DNA of 64,000 nt from Phytoactinopolyspora halotolerans (GTDB lineage Bacteria; Actinomycetota; Actinomycetes; Jiangellales; Jiangellaceae): positions 124,001-188,000 of the forward strand of contig NZ_JAAGOA010000003.1 of assembly GCF_010550675.1 (NCBI RefSeq). Direction: 5' to 3'. Position 1 is the stretch's first letter. Each line of letters starts with the position of its first letter. This document shows positions 45,005 through 54,177 of this stretch, piece by piece. The notes beneath the pieces are model-generated. The model made no database searches. It saw only the letters and a list, made by a program, of their open reading frames with translations, and had not been told where the DNA came from. A program made the translations under genes and the position numbers.

Positions 45005-45592
45005 GTGACATCGAGCGACGCCTGGCTCGTCGTCGGACTGCGTAACCCGGGTCCGAAGTACGCCGACACCCGGCACAACGTCGGTGGCATGGTGGTCGAA
45101 ACGCTCGCCGCCCGCGTCGGAGCGCCGCTGAAGGCGAACCGGCGCCGGCGGGCCGACGTGGCGGAGGCCCGGCTGGGTGACCAGCCGGGCGTGCGCACCA
45201 TCCTGGCGCTCCCGCATTCGTACATGAACGAGTCCGGTGGTCCAGTGGCCGGCCTGTGTGCGTTCTACAAGGTGCCCCCGGAGCGCTTGGTCGTCGTTCA
45301 CGACGAGATCGACCTGCCGCTCGGCAGCGTGCGCGTGAAGTTCGGCGGCGGCGACAACGGACACAACGGCCTGCGCTCGGTCCGTGCCTCGCTCGGTACC
45401 GGCGACTATCTCCGGGTCCGGTTCGGCGTGGGGCGCCCGCCCGGCCGGATGGACCCGGCTGCCTACGTGTTGAAGTCGCTGTCTGCCGCGGAGCGCCGCG
45501 ACGTCGACGTCGAGGTGGAGCGGGTGGCGGACGCAGTGGAGGCGCTCGTCGTCGACGGCCTGACCTACGCGCAGAACACCTACAACAGCTAG
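45005..45592 (+). CDS. pth: peptidyl-tRNA hydrolase
   Basis: 195 residues from GTG 45005 behind GGGAG. It releases tRNA from stalled peptidyl-tRNA. The catalytic residues are in place: Asn14 in RNPGPKY, His24 in TRHNVGG, Asn75 in YMNESGG and Asp100 in HDEIDLP. GGGDNGHNGLRS is the second substrate-binding signature. Length is normal. It closes the glmU-prs-rplY-pth block. Confidence 0.97.
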   Translation: MTSSDAWLVVGLRNPGPKYADTRHNVGGMVVETLAARVGAPLKANRRRRADVAEARLGDQPGVRTILALPHSYMNESGGPVAGLCAFYKVPPERLVVVHDEIDLPLGSVRVKFGGGDNGHNGLRSVRASLGTGDYLRVRFGVGRPPGRMDPAAYVLKSLSAAERRDVDVEVERVADAVEALVVDGLTYAQNTYNS

Positions 45593-45754
45593 CGGGCCAG
45601 ACATACGTCCGGTTACGCGGGGGTTACGTCGATCTACGTCCGGGCGCATTCCACCCTGTGGACTAGCGCCGCATTGGTACAGCGCGTATAGTCGCGAATC
45701 AGCTACATCGGTTCGTGATAGGGGGGCCGGTGGCTGTTAAGCCTTGGGGGGGCC

Positions 45755-47134
45755 ATGGCTACGGTCGGCATATCGCCGACCGGTGCGCGCACGAGTGCGC
45801 ACCGGCGTGTAAAGACAAGGCACAGAAGAGGGAAGTCCGGTCACGGTGATGACGGGCGGGCGCGGCCGATTCCGCTGACGCGGCATGTGGCCGTGGTCAG
45901 CGGCTCGATCGCCAGACTGGTCGCTATCGGAACGGTGTGGGGCCTGGGCCTGCAGCTTCTGATCGACCTGCTGGTCCGTCCGGGCGGCGATCCGATGCGG
46001 TACGCATGGTTCGTCGCCGCGTCCGTGAGCATCCTCACAACGACGCTGATCGTACGTCGGGTGGCGTGGCGTCGGCTCCGCGTGATGAGGCAGCACGGCC
46101 TGGCCGTGTGTCGCACTCTGGCGGTGGGTTCGGGTGCGCAGATCAACGCCGTGATGGACCGGTTCGCGGCGGACACCGAGCACCCGTACGTGGTGGTTGG
46201 GGCGTGCGTCGAAGGCGAGAACGGCCTGGTCGAGGACGTGCCGCAGGTGGAGCGGTTGCCCCTGGCGGCGGGCAGCGACAAGCAGGCCGGGGATGACCTC
46301 GTCGTGGGCCGGGTGCTGGCCGCTGTGGAGCAGGTAGGTGCGACCGCCGTCTGCATCGCGCCCGGGTCCCAGTTCACCGGGGATCGGCTGCGCGCGCTGA
46401 GCTGGGCGCTGAACGAGCGGGGCGTCGCGCTGGTCACGGATCTTGGCACGAACGACGTCTCCCCGCACCGGCTCTGGCTCCGCCGGGCCGGCGCGTCGAC
46501 GCTGCTGCATCTGCGGCCGGTGCCGTTCCGCGGCCCGCGGCGCGCGCTGAAGTCGGCGTTCGACCGGGTGGCCGCGGCGCTGCTGGTGGTCTTGCTGGCG
46601 CCGGTGATGCTGACGCTCGCGGCCGCGGTCAAGGGTTCCAGCCCGGGGCCGGCCATCTACCGGCAAACCAGGATCGGGCGCGGCGGTAAGCCGTTCACCA
46701 TGCTGAAGTTCCGCAGCATGCACGTCGACGCTGACGTGCGCCGTGAGGCGCTGCTGGACTCGGTCCAGGTCGACGGGCCGATGTTCAAGATGTACGACGA
46801 TCCGCGCATCACCCGGATCGGACGCATGCTGCGCCGGTACTCACTCGACGAGCTGCCGCAGCTGTTCAACGTCATCCGTGGCGACATGTCGCTGGTGGGC
46901 CCGCGGCCGCCACTGCCGGAAGAGGTCGCCAGCTACAGCCAGGTGGAGTCTCACCGGCTGCTGGTGACGCCGGGCATGACCGGGTTGTGGCAGGTCAGCG
47001 GCCGCTCGAATCTGACCTGGGAAGAGACCGTCCGGCTGGACCTGAGCTACGTCGATAACTGGACGCTCGGCGGCGACATGCGGCTGCTGGGTCGCACGGC
47101 GGGCGCGGTGATCCGTAGCACCGGAGCGTACTGA
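45755..47134 (+). CDS. exopolysaccharide polyprenyl-phosphate sugar-1-phosphate transferase
   Basis: 459 residues from ATG 45755 behind a G-rich ribosome site. A basic N-terminal tail (about 1-45) leads to two membrane segments (near 50-70 and 83-100), fewer than the four or five of typical CpsE/WbaP proteins. A soluble CoA-binding-like domain follows, then a third segment (AALLVVLLAPVMLTLAA). The bacterial sugar-transferase domain has KFRSMHVDAD, RYSLDELPQLFNVIRGDMS, LVGPRPPLPEE and the C-terminal TGLWQVSGRS. It loads the first sugar of an exopolysaccharide repeat onto the lipid carrier. It is monocistronic and ends in a strong hairpin. TATAGT at 45687 may be its -10. Confidence 0.92.
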   Translation: MATVGISPTGARTSAHRRVKTRHRRGKSGHGDDGRARPIPLTRHVAVVSGSIARLVAIGTVWGLGLQLLIDLLVRPGGDPMRYAWFVAASVSILTTTLIVRRVAWRRLRVMRQHGLAVCRTLAVGSGAQINAVMDRFAADTEHPYVVVGACVEGENGLVEDVPQVERLPLAAGSDKQAGDDLVVGRVLAAVEQVGATAVCIAPGSQFTGDRLRALSWALNERGVALVTDLGTNDVSPHRLWLRRAGASTLLHLRPVPFRGPRRALKSAFDRVAAALLVVLLAPVMLTLAAAVKGSSPGPAIYRQTRIGRGGKPFTMLKFRSMHVDADVRREALLDSVQVDGPMFKMYDDPRITRIGRMLRRYSLDELPQLFNVIRGDMSLVGPRPPLPEEVASYSQVESHRLLVTPGMTGLWQVSGRSNLTWEETVRLDLSYVDNWTLGGDMRLLGRTAGAVIRSTGAY

Positions 47135-47143
47135 AGCTGCGAC

Positions 47144-47185
47144 CTCTTGGCATCGTCTAGGCCATGGCCTGGACGATGTCAAGAG
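47144..47185 (+). terminator. terminator hairpin after sugar transferase
   Basis: 20-bp arms (47144-47163 and 47166-47185) with two G-U-type pairs and an AT turn, starting 10 bp after the stop. The remaining gap to 47496 holds presumably the cysQ promoter; nothing else was recognised. Confidence 0.85.
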
Positions 47186-47496
47186 AGTGGCGCGCAGATT
47201 CATGAAGACGTGCGGCTCGTCGTCCTGCGAGGGCTCTGCTACGGTCGGTCCGGGCGATTATCGTGGTAATACGGTCGGATTGGTGGGGAATCGTCGCCGG
47301 GGCGTGTTTGAGACCGGTTCGGTGCGCGTATCCTTCCAACCATCAGCCGTAGCGTGGCGCGTACGTGTGCAATCTGGCGCGTAACCTTGCTCAGAATGTG
47401 GACACTAATCTCGTATTTTGAGCGGATGGTTATCGATACGTGATTCACGCCTAGGCTGGATCGCTGGTGTACCCGATCCCACGAGCTGGGGGACCT

Positions 47497-48342
47497 GTGA
47501 CAGTGACCGACGCGGCACTCGCCACCCGCCTCGCCCGCGAGGCGGGCGCGTTGCTGCTTGAGCTGCGGGGTCGGCATCAGGCATCGGAACCCGTTGACCA
47601 GCGAGAACTGCGGGCGGCGGGGGACCGCGGCGCGCAGGAATACCTGGCGAAGGCCCTGGCCGCCGAGCGCCCCGATGACATGGTCCTGAGTGAAGAGGCC
47701 GACGACGACGAGCGCCGCCTCGATGCCGACCGCGTGTGGATCATCGATCCGCTGGACGGTACCCGGGAGTACGCGGAGGGACGTTCTGACTGGGCCGTGC
47801 ACGTCGCGCTCTGGCAACGGGCCGACGCCGACACAGCACGGGCGTCCGCCGGCGGGGCACCGGCCGGTCGTCTGGTGGCGGGCGCGGTCGCGCTGCCCGG
47901 GCGTGCCACGACGCTGTCCACCGACACCGTCCAGCCACCTGTGCCCCCATCTCCGTTGCCGGGTACGCCAGGGGCCGACCGTCGGTGGCGGATCGCGGTG
48001 AGCCGCAGCCGCGCTCCGGAAGTCGCCGAACGGGCCGCCGCGGCCTTGGACGCCGAGCTGGTGCCGATGGGCTCCGCCGGGTACAAGGTCGCATCCGTGG
48101 TGTTGGGAGAGGTCGACGCGTACGTCCACGCCGGCGGCCAATACCAGTGGGACTCGGCCGCGCCGGTGGCCGTCGCGCACGCCGCCGGTCTGCACGCTAC
48201 CCGGTTGGACGGGTCCCCGTTACGCTATAACGACGTTGACAGATACCTGCCCGATCTGCTGGTCGCTCGCCCGGAGCTCGCCGACGCACTCCTGGCGGCC
48301 TGCTCCGACGCGGCAGCTGCCGTCCCGAGGTCACACACATGA
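47497..48342 (+). CDS. cysQ: 3'(2'),5'-bisphosphate nucleotidase (CysQ, inositol-monophosphatase fold)
   Basis: 281 residues from GTG 47497 behind GGGGGA. It hydrolyses PAP/PAPS 3'-phosphate and so clears the by-product of sulfate activation. The metal motifs of the IMPase superfamily are clear: the Glu pair in LSEEADDDE, DPLDGTREY (D-P-L-D-G-T) and WDSAAPVAVA near residue 220. A Pro/Gly-rich insert (PPVPPSPLPGTPG, about 147-160) separates the two lobes. The stop overlaps cysD (ATGA), so it is coupled to the ATP sulfurylase genes. Confidence 0.92.
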   Translation: MTVTDAALATRLAREAGALLLELRGRHQASEPVDQRELRAAGDRGAQEYLAKALAAERPDDMVLSEEADDDERRLDADRVWIIDPLDGTREYAEGRSDWAVHVALWQRADADTARASAGGAPAGRLVAGAVALPGRATTLSTDTVQPPVPPSPLPGTPGADRRWRIAVSRSRAPEVAERAAAALDAELVPMGSAGYKVASVVLGEVDAYVHAGGQYQWDSAAPVAVAHAAGLHATRLDGSPLRYNDVDRYLPDLLVARPELADALLAACSDAAAAVPRSHT

Positions 48343-49247
48343 CGTTCCATGACTACCAACTGACCCAGATCGACATCCTCGAAGCCGAGTCGATCCACAT
48401 CATCCGCGAGGTCACGGCCGAGCTGGAGCGGCCCGCGCTGCTGTTCTCCGGCGGCAAGGACTCCATCGTCATGCTCCGGCTGGCGGAGAAGGCGTTCTGG
48501 CCCGCTCCGATCCCGTTCCCGGTGATGCACGTGGACACCGGGCACAATTTCCCGGAGGTGCTGGACTTCCGGGACCGGCGGGTGGAAGAGCTCGGCGTCA
48601 ACCTGGTGGTGGCGTCGGTGCAGGACGCGATCGATCGTGGGCTGGTGCGCGAGGAGCCCAACGGTTCGCGCAACCGGATCCAGACCCCGGTGTTGCTGGA
48701 GGCGGTGGAGAAGAACCGCTTCACGGCGCTGTTCGGTGGTGCGCGCCGGGATGAGGAGAAGGCCAGGGCCAAGGAGCGGGTGTTCTCGTTCCGGGACGAG
48801 TTCGGGCAGTGGGACCCGAAGGATCAGCGCCCGGAGCTGTGGAACCTGTACAACGGGCGGATCCACCTGGGTGAGAGCATCCGGATCTTCCCGCTGTCCA
48901 ACTGGACCGAGCTGGACGTGTGGCAGTACATCGCCCGGGAGCAGATCGAGGTGCCCTCGATCTACTACGCGCACGAGCGTGAGGTCTTCGAACGCGACGG
49001 GATGTACTTTGCCAGCAACGAGTTCTGCCGCCCGCGTGACGGCGAGGCGACGTTCACCAAGAAGGTCCGCTACCGCACCGTGGGCGATGCCACGCTGACC
49101 GCCGCGGTGGCCTCCGATGCCGACACGATCGAGAAGATCATCGAGGAGATCGCGGCGACGCGCCTGACCGAGCGCGGCGCCACCCGTGGTGATGACCGGG
49201 TGAGCGAAGCGGCGATGGAGGACCGGAAGAAAGAGGGGTACTTCTAG
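48339..49247 (+). CDS. cysD: sulfate adenylyltransferase subunit 2
   Basis: 302 residues; ATG overlaps the cysQ stop. It is the adenylating subunit of ATP sulfurylase, making APS from ATP and sulfate. The PP-loop S-G-G-K-D-S is at 37-42, with HVDTGHNFPEVLDFRD, the LFGGARRDEEKARAKER block and FPLSNWTELDVWQYI as conserved stretches. The C-terminus ends KKEGYF, the usual CysD ending. One base separates it from cysN. Confidence 0.97.
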   Translation: MTFHDYQLTQIDILEAESIHIIREVTAELERPALLFSGGKDSIVMLRLAEKAFWPAPIPFPVMHVDTGHNFPEVLDFRDRRVEELGVNLVVASVQDAIDRGLVREEPNGSRNRIQTPVLLEAVEKNRFTALFGGARRDEEKARAKERVFSFRDEFGQWDPKDQRPELWNLYNGRIHLGESIRIFPLSNWTELDVWQYIAREQIEVPSIYYAHEREVFERDGMYFASNEFCRPRDGEATFTKKVRYRTVGDATLTAAVASDADTIEKIIEEIAATRLTERGATRGDDRVSEAAMEDRKKEGYF

Positions 49248-50546
49248 ATGACGACGGCAACGCGAGAGACGACGCTGGTGGAGCCGTCGGCCAACATGGA
49301 TCTGCTGCGCTTCGCCACGGCCGGCTCGGTCGACGACGGCAAGAGCACGCTGATCGGGCGGCTGCTGTTCGACTCCAAGTCGATCTTCACCGACCAGCTG
49401 GAGAGCGTGGAGCGCACCAGCCAGGAGCGTGGTGACGAGTACACGAACCTGGCGCTGCTGACCGACGGCCTGCGGGCCGAGCGGGAGCAAGGCATCACCA
49501 TCGACGTGGCGTACCGCTACTTCGCCACCCCGAGGCGGAAGTTCATCATCGCCGACACCCCGGGGCACATCCAGTACACCCGGAACATGGTGACCGGTGC
49601 GTCCACGGCCGACCTGGCGATCGTGCTGGTCGACGCCCGCAAGGGCCTGGTCGAGCAGAGCCGCCGGCACGCGTTCATCGTCTCGCTGCTGCGAGTGCCG
49701 CACCTGGTGCTGGCGGTGAACAAGATGGACCTGGTGGACTGGTCGGAAGAGGTCTTCGACGAGATTCAGCGCGACTTCACGAACTTCGCGACCAAGCTCG
49801 ACATCCCCGACCTGACGGCGGTCCCGATCTCCGCGCTGCTCGGTGACAACATCGTCACCCGGTCGGAGAACATGCCTTGGTACGACGGGTCGTCATTGCT
49901 GCACCATCTGGAGCACGTGCATCACGCCAGCGACCGCAATCTGGTGGATGTCCGGTTCCCGGTGCAGTACGTGATCCGGCCGCAGTCGCTGCAGTACGCC
50001 GACTACCGCGGCTACGCCGGACAGGTCGCCGGCGGCGTGCTGAAGAAAGGCGACGAGGTCATGGTGTTGCCGAGTGGCCTCACCACACGCATCGCCGAGA
50101 TCGAGACGGCCGACGGGCCGGTGGCCGAGGCCTACGCGCCGATGTCGGTCACCATCCGGCTGGAGGACGAACTGGATGTGTCCCGCGGCGACATGATCTG
50201 CCGCCCGCACAACCAGCCCTGCGTGGCGCAGGACATCGACGCGATGGTCTGCTGGATGACGGACGCGCCGCTGGTGCCAGGTCAGAAGCTGGCCATCAAG
50301 CACACCACCCGCTCCGCGCGGACCGTGATCAAGGACGTGCAGTACCGGCTGGACGTGAACACCCTGCACCGGGACGAGAGCGCCGGTCAGCTGGGCCTCA
50401 ACGACGTCGGCCGGGTCCGGCTGCGCACGACGGCGCCGCTCCTCGCCGACGAGTACCGGCGCAACCGCATCACCGGTGGGTTCATCCTGGTCGACGAGTC
50501 GACCAACCGCACCGTCGGCGCCGGCATGATCACCGGAGCCAACTGA
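49248..50546 (+). CDS. cysN: sulfate adenylyltransferase subunit 1 (GTPase)
   Basis: 432 residues from ATG 49248, directly after cysD. It is the GTPase that drives APS synthesis. G1 is GSVDDGKST (26-34), G3 is DTPGH (103-107) and G4 is NKMD (158-161). Two beta-barrel domains follow. Length shows no fused APS kinase (CysC), and no cysC or cysH lies nearby, so APS use is encoded elsewhere. Sulfate freed by the cytoplasmic sulfatases could feed this step, though the loci are 25 kb apart. Confidence 0.97.
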   Translation: MTTATRETTLVEPSANMDLLRFATAGSVDDGKSTLIGRLLFDSKSIFTDQLESVERTSQERGDEYTNLALLTDGLRAEREQGITIDVAYRYFATPRRKFIIADTPGHIQYTRNMVTGASTADLAIVLVDARKGLVEQSRRHAFIVSLLRVPHLVLAVNKMDLVDWSEEVFDEIQRDFTNFATKLDIPDLTAVPISALLGDNIVTRSENMPWYDGSSLLHHLEHVHHASDRNLVDVRFPVQYVIRPQSLQYADYRGYAGQVAGGVLKKGDEVMVLPSGLTTRIAEIETADGPVAEAYAPMSVTIRLEDELDVSRGDMICRPHNQPCVAQDIDAMVCWMTDAPLVPGQKLAIKHTTRSARTVIKDVQYRLDVNTLHRDESAGQLGLNDVGRVRLRTTAPLLADEYRRNRITGGFILVDESTNRTVGAGMITGAN

Positions 50547-50558
50547 CCTTCCGCACAA

Positions 50559-50610
50559 CGCAGCGTCCTGCAACGCGTGGCCGATGGCGCACCCGCTGCA
50601 GGACGCTGCG
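50559..50610 (+). terminator. terminator hairpin after cysN
   Basis: Perfect 14-bp arms (50559-50572 and 50597-50610), CGCAGCGTCCTGCA and its complement, start 12 bp after the cysN stop and lie before the convergent VOC gene. Confidence 0.85.
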
Positions 50611-50623
50611 GCGGTGAGATTCC

Positions 50624-51103
50624 CTAGCGGCCGGCGTAGGCGGCGTCGAGGGTGGGGACGTCGATCTTCACCATCTTCAGCATCGCCTCCATGACCCGCT
50701 GCGCCTTCTCTTGGTCCGGGTCGTTCATGTAACGACGCAACGCCTCGGGGATCACCTGCCAGGAGACGCCGAACTTGTCCTTGAGCCAGCCGCACTGGGT
50801 GGGCTGACCGCCGCCGGCGAGCAGCGCGTCCCAGTAGCGGTCGACCTCCTCCTGCGTCTCGCATTCGATGTAGAACGAGACGGCGTCGTTGAACGCGTCG
50901 TGCGGGCCGCCGTTGAGCACCATGAACTGCTGCCCGGCGAGTTCGAGCGTGCCCATGAGCAGGGTGCCTGCGGTGAACGGGCCGCCCTCACCATAGCGGC
51001 TGACCGACGTCACGCGTGCGTCGTCGAAGATGGACGTGTAGAACTCCAGGGCCTCCTCGGCGTTGTCCTCGAACCAGAGGCACGGGGTGATCTTCTGGGA
51101 CAT
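50624..51103 (-). CDS. VOC/PhnB-like superfamily protein
   Basis: 159 residues from ATG 51103. It has the PhnB/3-demethylubiquinone-methyltransferase-like signature: ITPCLWFEDNAEEALEFYTS at the start, then GGPHDAFNDAVSFYIECE and GWLKDKFGVSWQVIPEAL, and KAQRVMEAMLKMVKIDV at the end. These dimeric glyoxalase-fold proteins are widespread in actinobacteria; no specific reaction is established. It is probably monocistronic and converges on cysN. Confidence 0.9.
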   Translation of the reverse strand: MSQKITPCLWFEDNAEEALEFYTSIFDDARVTSVSRYGEGGPFTAGTLLMGTLELAGQQFMVLNGGPHDAFNDAVSFYIECETQEEVDRYWDALLAGGGQPTQCGWLKDKFGVSWQVIPEALRRYMNDPDQEKAQRVMEAMLKMVKIDVPTLDAAYAGR

Positions 51104-51307
51104 GGCGGTTCCTTTCTGTTGCCGGTGCGCACAGGTTCCGGGAGCCTTGCTGCTCCCATCGGGCGCTTTCACTGAGACATCGGAGCCGTCCATCGGTTCT
51201 CGACGTCCGCACCGACACTTCTGCCAAGATTTTCCGTCGACCCGATTGCGTGGACAACCGGCGCAAGGGGTACTGACATCAGCTCTTGATCGCTAGGCTT
51301 TGGTGGC

Positions 51308-52096
51308 GTGGGCTTACACGTGGCAGAAGAAGGACCGGCGAACGCGGATCCCGTGGTCTTCTTGCACAGTGTCGCTACCACCGGCTGGATGTGGCGGCGC
51401 CAGGTCCGCGATCTGCGTGGCGCGATGCGTTGCATCACCATCGACCTGCCTGGGCACGGCGAAAGCGCCGGCATGGCGTGGGAGTCGCTGGACGAGACCG
51501 TCAAGCACGTAGCCGAGCTCATCGAGAATCGGGCCGGCGGCCGTGCCGGCGTGGTGGGGATGTCGCTCGGCGGTTGCGTCGCGGCACGGCTTGCCGCGGC
51601 CCGGCCCGAACTGGTCACCGCGGCGATCGTCTCCGGCGTCAGCGTCATTCCGGCGTCGATGTCGAAGCGGATGTGGCGGCGGAGCCAGCTTCTCATGCAA
51701 TACACCACCGTCGGTCCGGCGGTGCGGGCAAGCGCTGAAGCGTACGGCGTGCCGGAGGAGGACATCGCCGGCTTCCGTCAGTCGCACAGGTTCGCCTCCC
51801 GCCAGACGTTGATCCGGATGGGAACGGAAATCCTCAACTTCACCGTTCCGGACGGGGCGGCCGACGCCGAATGTCCGGTGCTGGTCGTGGCCGGTGAGCG
51901 TGAGAGCGAGCTGGTGATGCGGTCGTTGCCGGTGTTGGCGCGGGCTTTCGGCCGGGGAGAGGCGCGGTACGCACCGAACGCGGGGGCCAGATGGAACGGT
52001 GAGGCACCCGAGCTGTTCAGCGTCATGGTACAGAGCTGGATCACCGAACAGCGCCTTCCTCCGCGGCTCCGGGATCCGGAGGGCTGGGTTCGATGA
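51308..52096 (+). CDS. alpha/beta hydrolase-fold protein lacking the catalytic His
   Basis: 262 residues from GTG 51308, with no ribosome site but TAGGCT about 10 bp upstream, suggesting a leaderless message. The fold is clear: VVFLHSVATTGWMW (oxyanion region), DLPGHGES, nucleophile elbow G-M-S-L-G-G (Ser near 95) and VLVVAGERE. In related proteins the last motif reads GAGHGWNGE-like with the catalytic His; here it is NAGARWNGEAPELF, so His is replaced by Ala. Either another residue serves or the protein is no longer a hydrolase. Confidence 0.82.
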   Translation: MGLHVAEEGPANADPVVFLHSVATTGWMWRRQVRDLRGAMRCITIDLPGHGESAGMAWESLDETVKHVAELIENRAGGRAGVVGMSLGGCVAARLAAARPELVTAAIVSGVSVIPASMSKRMWRRSQLLMQYTTVGPAVRASAEAYGVPEEDIAGFRQSHRFASRQTLIRMGTEILNFTVPDGAADAECPVLVVAGERESELVMRSLPVLARAFGRGEARYAPNAGARWNGEAPELFSVMVQSWITEQRLPPRLRDPEGWVR

Positions 52097-52154
52097 ACGA
52101 CCATCAGGCTGCACGGAGGCGCATCCCAGATAGAACTCACGCCCATGCCAGGTC

Positions 52155-53231
52155 TCAGCGCACTTGTTCGCCCGTGACCAGTTCGGCGTTCTCGGCGAGG
52201 AACGCGTTCATCTCGTCCTCGGCCAGCGCGGTCCACAACTCGGTGGCGAGTGCGTCATCGTAGTTGACGATACTCTGCTGGCCCGCCCTGCCAGTGCCGC
52301 GAGTGGGGACAGTAAGAAACGTGACGTCGCCGGCGCGCAGGTCACGCATCGACCATGCCATCCGAGCCATGTCCAGCGCCGACAGGTTTTCGTCCACCCG
52401 CACCGCGTCACCGACGGCGTCGGCGATGTCGGTGACCCGCCCGAAGCTCGAAATGCGGCCATTCGCGATGACCTCGTTCATGAGCGACCGGAGGAAATTC
52501 TGCTGCCGTTTGACGCGGTCGAAGTCGCCGTTCGGCAGCGACTTGCGCACACGAACGTACTCGAGTGCCTGCTCGCCATCGAGGACGTGGCGACCAGGCG
52601 GCAGCTCACTTCCGTCGTTGAGGATGGTCGTCTCGCTGAATTCCATCGGCACTCCGCCGACGGCGTCGGTGAGTCCAGTGAATCCGGTCCAGTCGATCAG
52701 CATGAGATGATCCATCCTCAGATCGGTGAGTTGCTCGACGGTCTGTACGAACAGTGCGGGACCACCGAAAGAGTACGCCGCATTGATCTTGTTCGGTCCG
52801 TGCCCGGGAATATCGATATAGGTGTCCCTGGGAATCGACACCACGTAACCGCGGTCTCTCCCTTCTGGGAAATGCACCATCATGATCGTATCGGTACGGG
52901 CGGCGCCGGGCTGATCGTCGTCGACGACGGTGCCCCCGTCGAGGCCGCCGAGCAAGATCGTGAGGCTGTCCTTAGTGGTCTCCGACGGTCGATCCGTTTC
53001 TGGGATATCGAAGGCATTCGGAATCCGTTCGATGTTCCCGGCTCCGAGGTAACGGTTGACGAGCCACAGACCGCCGCCCGCGACGGCCACCACGATGCCG
53101 AGCAGCATAGCGAGGACGGTGAGCAGGATGATCCGGTTACGGCGCCGCCGGCGTTTCTCTTTGGTAGTGCTGTCGCGCCCGGAGCCGTCGTTATCGCCTG
53201 ACCCCATGAGGTCATCGATCGGCATCGTCAT
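52155..53231 (-). CDS. LytR-CpsA-Psr (LCP) family glycopolymer transferase
   Basis: 358 residues from ATG 53231. A charged cytosolic tail (RRRRRNR) is followed by one membrane helix (about 34-58), then the extracellular LCP domain. Conserved catalytic stretches are RTDTIMMVHF, VVSIPRDTYIDIPGHG, NKINAAYSFGG and YVRVRKSL...DFDRVKRQQ. LCP proteins attach teichoic-acid, arabinogalactan or capsule chains to peptidoglycan. It belongs with the polymer genes on either side of the lasso cluster and is transcribed away from it. Confidence 0.93.
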   Translation of the reverse strand: MTMPIDDLMGSGDNDGSGRDSTTKEKRRRRRNRIILLTVLAMLLGIVVAVAGGGLWLVNRYLGAGNIERIPNAFDIPETDRPSETTKDSLTILLGGLDGGTVVDDDQPGAARTDTIMMVHFPEGRDRGYVVSIPRDTYIDIPGHGPNKINAAYSFGGPALFVQTVEQLTDLRMDHLMLIDWTGFTGLTDAVGGVPMEFSETTILNDGSELPPGRHVLDGEQALEYVRVRKSLPNGDFDRVKRQQNFLRSLMNEVIANGRISSFGRVTDIADAVGDAVRVDENLSALDMARMAWSMRDLRAGDVTFLTVPTRGTGRAGQQSIVNYDDALATELWTALAEDEMNAFLAENAELVTGEQVR

Positions 53232-53452
53232 ATAGGTGGAGGGTACAGCGGATCAATGTCGGCTACTGGCAAAAGGGCAAATTTATGACGCGTCGGCCAT
53301 AGCGCACGTATGTGACTCTGATCAGGGTCGCCGCCACCAGCGTGTGACAGCCACGCGAAGCCCAGTAGGTGTACGCTGACGGACACGGTCGCTGCGGAGG
53401 CGGCCGGCTCCGTTTCCGGTGGGAGGAAACGGCGACGTTGTTAGGGGGGAAG

Positions 53453-53713
53453 ATGAAGCTTCGGACGGAGAGCGTCAGCTGGCGGGAGATCGACGGCGAG
53501 ATGGTCATTCTTGACCTGGAGTCGTCGACGTACATGAAGACCAACGAGTCCGGATCGACGTTGATACGCATGCTGGTCGAGGAGCGTTCGATGGACGAGT
53601 TGGTACAGAGCCTTGTGGACGCCTATGACGTTCCGGCCGAGGAGGCCAGTGAGGACGCTGGGGCATTCGTGGCGATGCTACGAGAGCGGAACCTGCTGGA
53701 AACCACCGCGTGA
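53453..53713 (+). CDS. lasso peptide leader-binding protein (PqqD/RRE family, B1)
   Basis: 86 residues from ATG 53453 behind AGGGGGGA. It is a stand-alone RiPP recognition element: SVSWREIDGEMVILDLESS, then TYMKTNESGSTLIRML, a helix region ELVQSLVDAYDVP, and the C-terminal helix AFVAMLRERNLL. In lasso pathways B1 binds the YxxPxL part of the leader and delivers the precursor to the peptidase and cyclase. It is the first plus-strand gene of the cluster, directly before the two precursors. Confidence 0.93.
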   Translation: MKLRTESVSWREIDGEMVILDLESSTYMKTNESGSTLIRMLVEERSMDELVQSLVDAYDVPAEEASEDAGAFVAMLRERNLLETTA

Positions 53714-53837
53714 ACACTTCGGCGGACGGATAGCCTGCGCCCGATGCGCCCGTTATGCTGCCCTTCGGTGGGAAATGACAGGACGCTACGGCCGTCGTGC
53801 GTGCCCGCCATCACAAGGGGAAAGGGGGGTCGGTCTC

Positions 53838-53969
53838 GTGACGTATGAGCCGCCCGTGTTGGAAGAGGTCGGGACTGTCCGCGATCTCACTCTCGCACAG
53901 TCCGGACGCGGAGACTCGGACCACATTGCATGGTTCAGGTACACGCCACCCAATACCGGTTTATCGTGA
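53838..53969 (+). CDS. lasso peptide precursor 1
   Basis: 43 residues from GTG 53838, behind an AAAGGGGGG ribosome site. The leader opens MTYEPPVLEEVGTVRDLTL and has the Y3-x-x-P6-x-L8 recognition motif, Gly12 and a Thr at 18. If Thr18 is the conserved penultimate leader residue, the core starts at Ala20 and the ring would be AQSGRGDSD closed on Asp28 (nine residues). The tail contains HIAWFRY and ends TGLS. The C-terminal Ser fits phosphorylation by the cluster's kinase. Leader and length match precursor 2. Confidence 0.9.
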   Translation: MTYEPPVLEEVGTVRDLTLAQSGRGDSDHIAWFRYTPPNTGLS

Positions 53970-54134
53970 CGAACCGGTCGGATCGCGTATGCGGTGCGAC
54001 CGGAAGTCACGGAGTATGATCATTACAGTTCAGGGCTGCGGAGAAGTTTTTGCTCTTGAAACCTTCCGCCAGTGGGCGATCCGGCGGTACGCTTCGGTTC
54101 ACGCGGTGACAGGGCACCGCAGATGTCCTGCGCC

Positions 54135-54157
54135 GTGCGCCCTCGGGTAGGGCGCAC
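54135..54157 (+). promoter_or_regulatory. hairpin just before precursor 2
   Basis: Perfect 9-bp arms GTGCGCCCT and AGGGCGCAC around CGGGT, ending 20 bp before the precursor 2 start. It may protect or attenuate the precursor transcript. Confidence 0.55.
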
Positions 54158-54177
54158 AGGGGAAGGGGGGTGCGGCT

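Noticed and set aside
49248-50546. CysN/CysC fusion
   Set aside because: The protein ends after the third GTPase-related domain at 432 residues and has no second P-loop for APS kinase.
53714-53837. Longer lasso precursor 1 starting in frame at 53613
   Set aside because: The extension would overlap the B1 gene and has no leader features; GTG 53838 has a strong ribosome site and matches precursor 2 in length.
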